DNA of 64,000 bases. Origin: an uncultured Corynebacterium sp. GTDB lineage: Bacteria > Actinomycetota > Actinomycetes > Mycobacteriales > Mycobacteriaceae. The translations under genes and the position numbers were made by a program. The first letter of the stretch is position 1. Every line of letters starts with the position of its first letter. Below the pieces are notes generated by a model, which saw only the letters and a list, made by a program, of their open reading frames with translations, ran no database searches and was not told the origin of the DNA. The stretch spans positions 248,001-312,000 of the forward strand of contig CAMIFC010000001.1 of assembly GCA_946220775.1 (NCBI GenBank), given 5' to 3'. Shown here in pieces: positions 33,823-43,065 of the stretch.

Positions 33823-35904
33823 ATGCCAGAGTCTCGGCGTTCAACAAATCCATTCTCCGCACCCATGAAGCGCCGGAGTTTCTTCGCTAGAATGGCTGCC
33901 GTGTCCGGCACCGTGTTGTGGTCGTCTGCATCAGGAAAAATGGCGAGTGCTCAGGAGCAAGATGATGAGCCGGGTGACGTCCAAAAAGATGCGAAAATCT
34001 CCGCTGGCTGCGGACTTGCCGACATGACCGGTGAACCGTGGGGAGCGGGAATGAACGGCTACGCGGTGATCGAGCAAACCAGCGTCGGTATCCATCGTCG
34101 CCAGTACGCTCGCGCCTTCGTTTTTGCCGAGGACGCTAACCCCGATAAACGAACAGTCCTCGTGGTGGCTGACATGGGGCTGATGTTCCAATCCATCTTC
34201 ATGGAAGTTCTGCGTCGGCTGAAGAAGAAATTTGGCGACATGTACCGATAGGACAACGTCGTCATTCAGGCGACTCACACGCACGTCGCGCCGGGTGGAA
34301 CCTCTCAGCACCTGTTGGTGGACATCACCACCGCAGGGTTCCGGCCACGAACCTTTGAGGCAGCGGTCGCGGGCATCGTCGCTGCGATCGAACGAGCTCA
34401 CAATAGCCTTGCGCCAGCCGAGCTAACCCTGGCGGAAGCAACCGTTGAAGATGCTGGTCGGAACCGCTCCAAGAAGTCCTTCGACCGCAACCCCGAGGCT
34501 GATAAGGCAGAAATTCCGGATGGGGTGGACAAGCGCTCCGTCACGCTGCACATCAATCGCGATGGCAAGGACGTTGGATTCATCAACTGGTACTCCATCC
34601 ACCCGACCAGCTTCCCCTTCACTTATAAGCACATCTCCAGTGACAATAAGGGCTACGCCGCGTGGGCGACGGAAGAAGCCGCCGGGGTGGATCACCAACA
34701 TCCTGAGGATGCACCATTCGTCGCGGCCTTCGCCCAAGGCACGCCAGGGGACATCACCCCGAACCATGGCCTCGTACCGGGCTCCGGACCAGGCGAAACC
34801 CCGCAGGACTCAGCCCGTATCCTCGGTGAACGCATGATGGCCGCAGTCGATGACACCTCCAAGGGCACTTCCGTGACCAATGGGGGCGTGCGCAGCATCT
34901 TCCGCTGGGTTGATTGCGCCAACCTCTCCGTAGACGCCAAGTGGACCGCCGACGGTAAACCAGGCAAGACAGGCCCAGCAATCCTCGGCGCCGCGTTTGC
35001 CGCATCGTCCCAGGAAGACGGCGGTGGTGACCCCATTCTCGGTTTCCAGGAAGGCGAACGAGGCGGGACGCCATGGGTGGCAGCCGTCAATAAGGTCACC
35101 GTTCCAGCAAACGTGAAGGCCATTCAGGAGCCAAAGGAAATGCTGCTACCCGTGGGGTACATTCCAGGCCTGATTCAGCAGACCCATACCTTCAGCATCA
35201 ACCGAATCGGCGGACTGACCCTGGTGGCACTCGGGTTTGAACCAACCGTGACCAGTGGACTTCGCTTACGGCGCACCGTTGCCGAAGCTCTCGGCGTGCC
35301 GGCCAACACCGTGGTCGTTCAGGGGTACACCAACGGCTATGGCCACTACATCACCACCCCAGAGGAATACGAGGGGCAGGACTACGAAGGCGGAGCCACG
35401 GTATTCGGCCGCAACCAGCTGCCTGCCTTCCAGCAGGTTTTCCACGACATGGCGGTGGCCATGAAGGAAGGCCGCAGCGTCGAAGTGGGGAAGCCCGCTG
35501 GGGACCTGACCGGCCTGATCCCAAAGGCTATCGCTGCCGACACCTGGGCAGATATCCCGCCGATCGGAAAGAAGTTCGGGGACGTCATCGAGGCTCCAAA
35601 GGAAGTTTCCGTCGGAACCACCTTCGATGCTGTGTTCGTCGGTGCAAGCCCGAACAACAACCTGCGGCCGGGGGAAGGCTACCTGAGCATCATTGACTCG
35701 AACGGAAAAGTCATCGCCAATGACTCTTCAGAGTCCACCCTGCTGACCTTCGAGAACAAAGCCGGGAAAACGACCTCCACCATCACGTGGGACACTACGG
35801 GGGCCACTCCGGGTAAGTACACCATCGAATTGCGTGGTGATTCGAAGGCGTTGTTCGGGGCCTTGACACCTTTCGCTGGCCGTTGTGAGGTCACCGTGAA
35901 TTGA
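33823..35904 (+). pseudogene. Neutral ceramidase with Tat-type signal, interrupted by an in-frame amber stop
   Basis: Neutral ceramidases hydrolyse ceramide to sphingosine and fatty acid outside the cell. The N-terminus has a twin-arginine signal (MKRRSFFARMAAVSG with a SAQ-like cleavage site), so export is likely. Family motifs are CGLADMTGEPWGAGMNGY, ATHTHVAPGG (zinc histidines), FAQGTPGDITPN and YTNGYGHYITTPEEYEGQDYE (shown in part), plus a C-terminal beta domain. A TAG at 34249-34251, codon 143, interrupts one continuous frame just before ATHTH, so an intact enzyme would require readthrough, error or reversion. Where I expect the nucleophilic Ser (GDVSPN in homologues) there is Thr. An accessory gene inserted between hrpA and oxyR, it would suit a lipid-dependent skin coloniser. 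A GTG at 34315 could restart a fragment lacking the N-terminus. Confidence 0.82.
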
Positions 35905-35976
35905 TGGACGGATCAACAGGTGCGATGTTGTGACGTATCCTAGAAACATTGTCTTTTGCAGATAGTTTGAGGAAAC

Positions 35977-36951
35977 GTGGGTCACAAAGAGTATCGTCCG
36001 ACCATCGCACAGGTTCGCACTTTCGCTACCATCGCTGAGCACGGCCATTTTGGAACGGCAGCGGCGCATTTGGGGATTTCCCAGCCGTCGCTGTCCCAGG
36101 CGCTGGCGACCCTGGAGCAGGGCTTGGGTCTGCAGCTGATCGAACGATCGACCCGCAAGGTGATCGTGACTCCGATTGGCAGGGCACTACTGCCTTATGC
36201 CCAGGCGGCATTGGAAAGCCTTGACACTCTGGTGGCTCATGCCCACGCTGCAGAAGGTGGGCTTGCGGGGGTTACCGCGATCGGCATTATCCCGACCATC
36301 GCACCCTTCCTGTTGGCGGAATTGCTGGAGGTGTTGCCGTCCTTCGATCAGGATCACACCCCGCGGATTGTGGAGGAGAAAACCCCACATCTGCTTGAAG
36401 GCTTGCGCCAGGGGCGCATTGATGTGGCCCTGGTGGGATTGCCGATTGATGACGCAGGTTTGAAGACCATTGAGCTATATCACGAGGAATTCGTGCTGGT
36501 GGTGCCCACTGGGCACCCGCTGGCAGGTCGACGGGACCTGACTGTCGATGATCTCAAGGACCTAGACCTGTTGTTGCTGGATGAAGGCCATTGTCTGCGT
36601 GATCAAGTGATGGATTTGTGCCGCACAGTGGACATGAAGAATGATCCGCGGCTGGCGTTGACTCGGGCAGCGAGCCTCTCCACCGTTGTTCATTTGGTTG
36701 CTGCGGGGCACGGCTGCACCCTCGTGCCATTGAGTGCAGTGGTCAGCGAGTGTGCTCGCCCGGGGATTGCCGTGGCCACCTTTGCTTCGGGAGTTGAGCG
36801 TGCCAGCCGAGCAGTAGGAATTGCTTATCGGTCGAGCTCAGTGCGTACAGCTGACTATCAGGAGCTGGGCGAGTTGATTCGCCGGTCGTATGACACCGTG
36901 GCGGAGAAGGGGTACGAGTTCTTGAGGGCCGCTACCCCTGAATCACCCTAA
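35977..36951 (+). CDS. oxyR: Hydrogen peroxide regulator OxyR
   Basis: LysR-family activator/repressor of peroxide defence. The N-terminal helix-turn-helix is clear (FATIAEHGHFGTAAAHLGIS, QPSLSQALATLE). The redox cysteines are Cys206 in DEGHCLRDQ and Cys215 nine residues later, the same spacing as E. coli Cys199 and Cys208, which separates OxyR from other LysR proteins. TAGTTT at 35963-35968 lies 8 bases before the GTG, with GAGG also present. It sits next to hrpA in C. glutamicum; here the ceramidase gene separates them. No catalase or ahpCD is in the window. The last 20 bases overlap the convergent helicase gene. Confidence 0.95.
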   Translation: MGHKEYRPTIAQVRTFATIAEHGHFGTAAAHLGISQPSLSQALATLEQGLGLQLIERSTRKVIVTPIGRALLPYAQAALESLDTLVAHAHAAEGGLAGVTAIGIIPTIAPFLLAELLEVLPSFDQDHTPRIVEEKTPHLLEGLRQGRIDVALVGLPIDDAGLKTIELYHEEFVLVVPTGHPLAGRRDLTVDDLKDLDLLLLDEGHCLRDQVMDLCRTVDMKNDPRLALTRAASLSTVVHLVAAGHGCTLVPLSAVVSECARPGIAVATFASGVERASRAVGIAYRSSSVRTADYQELGELIRRSYDTVAEKGYEFLRAATPESP

Positions 36952-39490
36952 GATCGGACAGTCGCACTTCACCGGCGGCATCGGTGGCGTCCAAATCGAC
37001 AACGCCTTCGAACGCCCACCCATGATCGCCCTCGGGGTCGTCGAGGATCTGCCGGATACGCCAGGAACGGGGCTGGTCAGGGACTGATTCCTCCAGAATG
37101 ACCATGGACCGCGACCGGGCGTCCGCGTCGAGGCCGAGATCGGCATATTCGTCGAAATAGTCGTCCATCGCGGCAGGCCAGTCGGGGGCATCGTCAAGGT
37201 AGCTATCGAGATCCTCGAGGGCGGCTTCTTTCTCGAAGGCGAACAGTTCGACGTGGCGGAACATGTGGTTCTTGACCATGCGACGCAGTGCACGCTTATT
37301 GGCAGACAACGCGGTCGGATCATCCACCCCGAAAGCATGCTCCTGAACTTGTTCTTCGCTGATGGGCGCATCTGGGTCGGAGAGCGCAGCCCACTCGTCC
37401 AGCAGGGAGGAGTCCACTTGGCGAATCAGTTCGCCGAGCCACACGAGAATGTCGTCGAGCTCTTCGGTTCGTTTGTCCTGTGGGACGGAATGATCCAGCG
37501 TGCGCCACGCATCCGTCAGATAGCGTAGGACGACACCCTCGGATCGGCCGAGGCTGTACGTCGAGATCAAGTCGGAGAACGTCATAGCCTTTTCGATCAT
37601 GTCGCGAAGGACGGACTTCGGTTCGATCTCGAAATCGCGGGCCCACGGGTTGGATTCCCGGAAGATATCGAAGGCTTGGTCCAGGGACTCGGCGAGAGGG
37701 CGCGGCCACGTAATGTCTTCCAGAATCGCCATGCGCTCGGTGTAATCCACCCCTTCGGCCTTCAACGCGGCGAGTTCTTCGTCGCGTTCCGCCTTGCGCT
37801 GGGCCATCAGGATCTGACGGGGATTGTCGAGCACGGCCTCGAAGGTGGAGATGATATCCAGCGTGAAGGTCTCGCTGTCTGGATCCAACAAATCCAGCGC
37901 TGCGAGCGCGAACGGAGACAGTGGCTGGTTCAACGCGAAATCTCGCTGCAGCTCCTGGGTGAGGCGGGCGTCCTTACCGGACGGTGTGTCGGCCTCGTAT
38001 TCTTCAACGATGCCGGCCTGGAGCAAGCCACGATACAGGCTGATGGTTTGTCGGATCTGTGCGTTTTGTTTCGGTCGTGGATCATGATTGCTGCGCAGTA
38101 GGTGCTTGAGGGCAGCGAAAGTCCATTCGGGGCGGGCCACCACATTGAGCAGCATGGAGTTACTCATGCGGAATTGGCTGACCAACTCTTCGGGCTCGGC
38201 TTCCAACAGCCGTTCGTAGGTCTTCTCGGTCCAGGTGGCCCTGCCGTGCGGAGCAGATTTCTTACGCAGCTTCTTGATCTTCTTGGGATCGGATCCAGCG
38301 CGCTGCCGAAGGCGGAAGTTCTCAATTTCGTGTTGGGGGGCTTGGACAACGACGGTGCCTTCGGTGTCGTATCCCGCGCGCCCAGCTCGACCGGCAATCT
38401 GGTGAAACTCGCGGGATTTCAGCACGCGGTGGCTGATCCCATCAAACTTGGTCAGTTCCGTCATCAACACAGAGCGGATCGGCACGTTGATTCCGACCCC
38501 TAGAGTATCCGTGCCACAAATGACGACCAGCAGGCCTTGCTGGGCGAGCTGTTCGACGAGCCGACGGTATTTGGGCAGCAGCCCTGCGTGGTGGACACCA
38601 ATGCCACGGCGCAACAGTTTCGACAGCGTTTTGCCAAACGACGTGGTGAACTTGAACGCCCCGATTGCTTCGGCAATCTGCTTCTTTCGTTCATCGCTGA
38701 CGAGGGAAAGGCTAGTCAGCGCTTGAGCCCTCTCGATAGCTTCCCGCTGCGTAAAGTGCACCACATACACGGGTGCCTTGTGGTCGTTGACCAGCTCCTC
38801 GATGGTTTCATGCACTGGCGTGTATACGTAGCTGAAGCTCAAGGGGACTGGTCGAACAGAGCCCGTCACTAGCGTGCATTCCCTCCCGGTACGCTCCGTC
38901 AGGTCGTCTTGCAGCCATTGGGTATCGCCCAGCGTAGCACTCATCAACAGGAATTGCGCCTTGGGGAGTTCAAGAAGCGGCACCTGCCACGCCCAGCCTC
39001 GGTCGGGCTCAGAATAGTAGTGGAACTCGTCCATGACCACTTGGTCAATATCTGCGTTAGCGCCGTCGCGGAGGGCGATGTTAGCGACGATTTCCGCAGT
39101 GGCACAGATGATGGGGGCATTGCCGTTCACAGTGGCGTCGCCCGTCATCATTCCGACGTTTTCCGGGCCAAACGTCGCGCAGAGATCAAAAAACTTCTCA
39201 CTGACTAAGGCCTTGATTGGCGCCGTGTAGAAGCTACGTTGTTTGCGGGCCAAGGCCACGAAGTGCGCGGCCAGCGCAACCATTGATTTTCCGGAGCCGG
39301 TGGGGGTTGCCAGGATGACATGATCCTTGGCAACCAATGCCGTTGCTGCCTCTTCTTGAGCCTCATACAGGCTGATTCCGCGGTCTTCTGTCCACCTCAA
39401 AAATGAGGCCAAGATTGCGTCATCAACCAGACCGGCTGGCACTTCGTCCAGATCGGGGAGAAGTGCAGCAAGTTCGGCAGCGGTTCCCAC
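36932..39490 (-). CDS. Ski2-like DEAD/DEAH-box helicase with DUF3516
   Basis: An 852-residue SF2 helicase. Walker A is ATPTGSGKSMVAL near residue 62, the Walker B box is VVMDEFHYYSEPD (DEFH), motif III is LLMSATLGD, and motif VI is HQIAGRAGRAGYDTEG. The C-terminal half is the DUF3516 region found in actinobacterial members. The family resembles eukaryotic Ski2/Mtr4 RNA helicases; the bacterial role is unknown. The GTG start at 39490 shares one base with the stop of the upstream PAC2 gene (TAGTG), so translation is coupled. The C-terminus converges on and overlaps oxyR. Confidence 0.88.
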   Translation of the reverse strand: MGTAAELAALLPDLDEVPAGLVDDAILASFLRWTEDRGISLYEAQEEAATALVAKDHVILATPTGSGKSMVALAAHFVALARKQRSFYTAPIKALVSEKFFDLCATFGPENVGMMTGDATVNGNAPIICATAEIVANIALRDGANADIDQVVMDEFHYYSEPDRGWAWQVPLLELPKAQFLLMSATLGDTQWLQDDLTERTGRECTLVTGSVRPVPLSFSYVYTPVHETIEELVNDHKAPVYVVHFTQREAIERAQALTSLSLVSDERKKQIAEAIGAFKFTTSFGKTLSKLLRRGIGVHHAGLLPKYRRLVEQLAQQGLLVVICGTDTLGVGINVPIRSVLMTELTKFDGISHRVLKSREFHQIAGRAGRAGYDTEGTVVVQAPQHEIENFRLRQRAGSDPKKIKKLRKKSAPHGRATWTEKTYERLLEAEPEELVSQFRMSNSMLLNVVARPEWTFAALKHLLRSNHDPRPKQNAQIRQTISLYRGLLQAGIVEEYEADTPSGKDARLTQELQRDFALNQPLSPFALAALDLLDPDSETFTLDIISTFEAVLDNPRQILMAQRKAERDEELAALKAEGVDYTERMAILEDITWPRPLAESLDQAFDIFRESNPWARDFEIEPKSVLRDMIEKAMTFSDLISTYSLGRSEGVVLRYLTDAWRTLDHSVPQDKRTEELDDILVWLGELIRQVDSSLLDEWAALSDPDAPISEEQVQEHAFGVDDPTALSANKRALRRMVKNHMFRHVELFAFEKEAALEDLDSYLDDAPDWPAAMDDYFDEYADLGLDADARSRSMVILEESVPDQPRSWRIRQILDDPEGDHGWAFEGVVDLDATDAAGEVRLSDLRVIQG

Positions 39491-40494
39491 TAGTTATTGT
39501 CCTCCGTCGGGTCGTCATCGTCCGTGGAACCATCCTGCTGGTTAGCTCCTGGGTGAGTGTCGTCATCAACACTACTGGAACCCTCGGACCCGGCTTCCTC
39601 CATGCGGGCCAGGAATTGTTCGAATTCCGCGCCGAGCTCCTCACCGGTCGGGATCTCCTGGCCAGGCGCAATAAGCGAGTTCTCTTGACGCTTCTTCAGG
39701 CGTTCGATTTCGATATCGTACTGGCGCTCCAATGCGCTTACTACAGCTGAGATCTCCTGAGATTCATTAACCTGCTCCGCAAGCTGTTCTCGCACCCTGG
39801 ACATGTCCTTTTCCAAACTGCGGATCGGTAGTTCTCGATCTGTCAGATCAGCAAAAGCACGGAGCAGATCGTGCGTTGCTTCTGGATAGTCGGATGCAGA
39901 AATGTAGTGAGGTACGTGAGCCGTGAGGCCAATCGTGTCGATGCCTTCGGTCTGCAGCTGCATTTCCGTCTCCAGCGCTGCAGCGCCCGGGATCATCATT
40001 CGAGCATCCCAGGTGTGGTAATCGGTGACCAGCGCACGTTCTGAAGCGTGCGCGGAAATCACCAGTGGGCGCGTGTGAGGAACCGTCATCGGTGCGGCGT
40101 ACAAGGTCACTACCTTCGACACATTGGCTCGCCGCGCCAGCTCCACAACTGCGTGCGCGAATGCTTCCCATCGCAGGTCCGGTTCTGGGCCAGCCAGGAG
40201 CAGGAACGGACGACCATTGAGATCCTTCATGGCGTGAAGGTCCAAGCTCAGCTTCTCGCTCTTGGCGATCTTGCTGCCCTCGATGGTGATTCGTGGTCGA
40301 CGAGCCCGGTAATCCAGCAGTTCGTCGAGTTTGAAGCCGGCCAGAACATCACTGTCTAGAGCTTCAAGTACATGCATCCCAGAATTCGCCACGGCCTGAC
40401 CGGCATCAGCGTAGCCCTGTAACGCAATCATCATGGGAAGCCCCTCGTGGGATTCCTCATTGCCCAGTGGGGCGGGGTATTCCAGCTCGTACAT
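39490..40494 (-). CDS. PAC2 family protein (Rv2714-like)
   Basis: PAC2 proteins resemble eukaryotic proteasome assembly chaperone 2 and archaeal relatives. The sequence has GLPMMIALQGYADAGQAVANSG near the N-terminus, FLLLAGPEPDLRWEAFA, and TIGLTAHVPHYISASDYPEAT, followed by a helical segment and an acidic Asp/Ser/Glu-rich tail of about 45 residues. M. tuberculosis Rv2714 is the homologue in the same neighbourhood. The start MYELEYPAPLG at 40494 is preferred for its AAGGGG site and because the upstream extension is not conserved-looking. The downstream helicase is translationally coupled, hinting that the two act together (inference). Confidence 0.85.
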   Translation of the reverse strand: MYELEYPAPLGNEESHEGLPMMIALQGYADAGQAVANSGMHVLEALDSDVLAGFKLDELLDYRARRPRITIEGSKIAKSEKLSLDLHAMKDLNGRPFLLLAGPEPDLRWEAFAHAVVELARRANVSKVVTLYAAPMTVPHTRPLVISAHASERALVTDYHTWDARMMIPGAAALETEMQLQTEGIDTIGLTAHVPHYISASDYPEATHDLLRAFADLTDRELPIRSLEKDMSRVREQLAEQVNESQEISAVVSALERQYDIEIERLKKRQENSLIAPGQEIPTGEELGAEFEQFLARMEEAGSEGSSSVDDDTHPGANQQDGSTDDDDPTEDNN

Positions 40495-40633
40495 CTCGTT
40501 TCGACCCCTTGGGTTCGATGGTTCTGGTCCTAACAATGGACGGTGCGCTCCCTTCAGTTTTGACCTCGTCGGCACTCACTCCACCGCCCGTTGTGTTGCG
40601 GTGCTGCATCGCGAACACGAAATGGGGCGGGGG

Positions 40634-40660
40634 TTGTCCACAACTACTTCGCTATCCACA
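40634..40660. promoter_or_regulatory. Pair of DnaA-box-like sites
   Basis: TTGTCCACA (40634-40642) and CTATCCACA (40652-40660) lie in the divergent spacer (40495-40716) between PAC2 and DUF4192. The same two 9-mers occur as a pair upstream of recA (16036-16063), there in inverted orientation. The rest of the spacer holds no gene that I can support. Confidence 0.5.
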
Positions 40661-40716
40661 GGCTCTTGGGGTTTTGCGGATCGAGCGAGTCATTCAGCTA
40701 CCACGCTCAGCTCACA

Positions 40717-41997
40717 ATGTTTGCCATGAGGTCACATCATTCTAATCATTCAAACCAGAAACCAACGCAGCCTATTCCCGATCCGCTTACTCCCGACGGT
40801 AAGCAGAGTGTCTTCCTGGGGGATGACCCCGGGGCACTTATTGCCTCGCTGCCAGCTCTTCTTGGCTTTGCGCCGAAGGATTCACTCGTCTTCATTGGGC
40901 TCACGCCAGTCCGGATGCGCGACCAGCACACCGATATCGACATGTCGGAGTACACACCAACTGCAAACGACACGATCGTCACATTCCATGTCGGTCCTGT
41001 TGTCCGTTCAGATTTTGAGCCAACCAGCATGCGTCAATCGATCGAAACGCTGTGCCACGCCACGAGTCACCTGCCCAATTTTTCGGTCATGGTGCTCGTC
41101 GTCACCGAGTCCGCGGAACGCGCCGTCGAGATTTTTGACGCCACCCGGGCCGAACTATTGTCCCAGTCCCAGGAGGAGAGGCTGCGTCCGGTCGATATCT
41201 ACTCATGCCATTGGGCCGAGGGAGTGGAAGAAGACCAGCGGTGGGCAGCCTATGACTGCGACAGCCGACTATGGCTGGATGAAGGCGACGTGCCACCCAC
41301 CGCCGATAACCCGTTAACGCTCCACAGCAGCGTCAACGGAAATCTGAAATTCTCAGACCGCAAGGACATGGAGCGGTGGCTGAACAAGAAGGGTTCACCG
41401 GTGAAGTTCACTGAGCCACGGCCACATAATTCGCCGGCAGATCTACTCATATTCACCAAGGCGGTGCGAGCGGTCTTGGATGGCTGGATCACAGTGGAGG
41501 AGGCATCACAGGATGTGAAGACCATTCGGTGTATTGCCCGGCTGTGCCAATACACGCCCATGCAGAAGTTTTTGATCGCCGCGTCCATTGGTATGCCGTC
41601 CCCGGTGGTGCGAAGCTTATTGGCTCACACAGCGCGTCGAACTGATGGCGCGGTTCGGCACAAGGTCATGTACGTGCTGATCCAAGTTCTCGTCGGCAAT
41701 GGGGAAGGGGTTGCCGCATTCCACACAGCCCATCGGGGTCTGAGCGAAGCTCTCGACCCCGAATGCTGGCAGGATTTCCAGGTGCTGCAATTATCTTTGA
41801 AAGCCGGTTTTGCGCTGGGAATTGTCCAGGACAAAACGCGATTGGCGTCCGACATAATCCAGGATTACCGACACCTACCGGAAGGCACAGAGCTGCAAGA
41901 TCTCAGCGCGGTCATGGATTGGGATGCGATTGAACACATCAACAACATCGACGTGGATCTGGGTGGGCTCGGCGCCCTGTTTGATCAATTCAGTTGA
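40717..41997 (+). CDS. DUF4192 domain-containing protein
   Basis: About 426 residues. The DUF4192 start pattern is clear: GDDPGALIASLPALLGFAPKDSLVFIGL, followed by DIDMSEYT and a middle region with DSRLWLDEGD and HSSVNGNL. No membrane segment or known catalytic motif is visible. The family is restricted to Actinobacteria and of unknown function; in this group it lies beside PAC2 and galE. The start ATG at 40717 is the first reasonable one; ATG 40726 is nearly equal, and the upstream extension to 40591 is unlikely because it runs across the DnaA-like boxes. Confidence 0.8.
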   Translation: MFAMRSHHSNHSNQKPTQPIPDPLTPDGKQSVFLGDDPGALIASLPALLGFAPKDSLVFIGLTPVRMRDQHTDIDMSEYTPTANDTIVTFHVGPVVRSDFEPTSMRQSIETLCHATSHLPNFSVMVLVVTESAERAVEIFDATRAELLSQSQEERLRPVDIYSCHWAEGVEEDQRWAAYDCDSRLWLDEGDVPPTADNPLTLHSSVNGNLKFSDRKDMERWLNKKGSPVKFTEPRPHNSPADLLIFTKAVRAVLDGWITVEEASQDVKTIRCIARLCQYTPMQKFLIAASIGMPSPVVRSLLAHTARRTDGAVRHKVMYVLIQVLVGNGEGVAAFHTAHRGLSEALDPECWQDFQVLQLSLKAGFALGIVQDKTRLASDIIQDYRHLPEGTELQDLSAVMDWDAIEHINNIDVDLGGLGALFDQFS

Positions 41998-42024
41998 CTC
42001 ACGAACTGTTCGGCGCGGCCGACG

Positions 42025-43065
42025 TTAACGATGAGAAGGCGCCGAATGTGCGGCATCACCGAGCGCACTCGTGAATGCCCACGCATCAGAGACGATGCGC
42101 TCGATGGTCGACCGCGTCGGTTGCCACCCGAGTTCCTCCATGGCGCGCTTGCTGGAGGCGATGAGCGTCGCAGGGTCTCCAGCACGGCGCGGCGCTTCAA
42201 TGGCTGGGATCGGCTTGCCAGTGACGGCACGACAGGCCTCGATCACTTCACGGACACTGAACCCGTCACCACTGCCAAGATTGAAGATTCGGTGGTTACC
42301 TGGCTCATTGGACTGCGCCGCCAGGATGTGGGCATCAGCGAGGTCACGGATGTGGATGTAATCGCGGACCGCAGTGCCGTCCTTCGTGGGCCAATCGTTT
42401 CCGAAGATGCTGATCGATTCCCGGTGTCCCAATGCGACCTGCAGGATGATGGGGATCAAGTGGGTTTCGATTTCGCGGTTTTCCCCGAAATCACCGTAGG
42501 CACCGGCGACGTTGAAGTAGCGCAAGCTGGTTGCAGCCAAGCCATAGGCGCTCGCGTAGCTGGTCAGCATGTAATCGATCGTCAGCTTCGACGCGCCATA
42601 AGGATTCGTGGGGGCGGTGGGCATGTCTTCCGTAATGGGCACAACCTCTGGCTCGCCGTAGCAGGCAGCAGTGGAGGAAAACACGATGTTGCGCACATCC
42701 GCAGCGATCATGGCATCCAACAAGATCAATGTCGTGACGACGTTGTGGTGCCAGTATTCCTTCGGCTGCTCAACCGATTCGCCGACAAGGGAGCGGGCAG
42801 CGAAGTGGAAGACCGCCTCGAACCCAGCACCGTCCAATACGTCGCTCGCGACATCGCGGATATCGCCCTCCACGAAGGTGGCATCGGGGTGCACCGCACT
42901 ACGATTTCCGGTGCTGAGGTTATCCACCACAGTGACGTCGTAGCCCTCCTCGACTAGGACCGCCGCGCACACGGAGCCCACATAGCCAGCACCGCCGGTC
43001 ACTAGTACCTTGGCGCCCTGCTTAAGCTGGAGCGGAGAATCCTTCGCGGTAGGGGAATCGATCAC
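42025..43065 (-). CDS. galE: UDP-glucose 4-epimerase
   Basis: GalE interconverts UDP-glucose and UDP-galactose; in corynebacteria UDP-galactose feeds arabinogalactan synthesis. The NAD-binding GGAGYVGSVC is near the N-terminus, with the catalytic Ser in VFSSTAACYG and the Y-X3-K motif in NPYGASKL, and the sugar-binding YFNVAGA. The start GTG at 43065 overlaps the dtxR stop (GTGA) and has AAAGGA about 12 bases upstream; an ATG at 43110 would lie inside dtxR. The dtxR-galE operon is known in corynebacteria. Confidence 0.95.
   Translation of the reverse strand: MIDSPTAKDSPLQLKQGAKVLVTGGAGYVGSVCAAVLVEEGYDVTVVDNLSTGNRSAVHPDATFVEGDIRDVASDVLDGAGFEAVFHFAARSLVGESVEQPKEYWHHNVVTTLILLDAMIAADVRNIVFSSTAACYGEPEVVPITEDMPTAPTNPYGASKLTIDYMLTSYASAYGLAATSLRYFNVAGAYGDFGENREIETHLIPIILQVALGHRESISIFGNDWPTKDGTAVRDYIHIRDLADAHILAAQSNEPGNHRIFNLGSGDGFSVREVIEACRAVTGKPIPAIEAPRRAGDPATLIASSKRAMEELGWQPTRSTIERIVSDAWAFTSALGDAAHSAPSHR

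Noticed and set aside
42031..42957. 308-codon open frame antisense to galE
   Set aside because: galE is unmistakable on the other strand; the antisense frame shows no recognisable motif.
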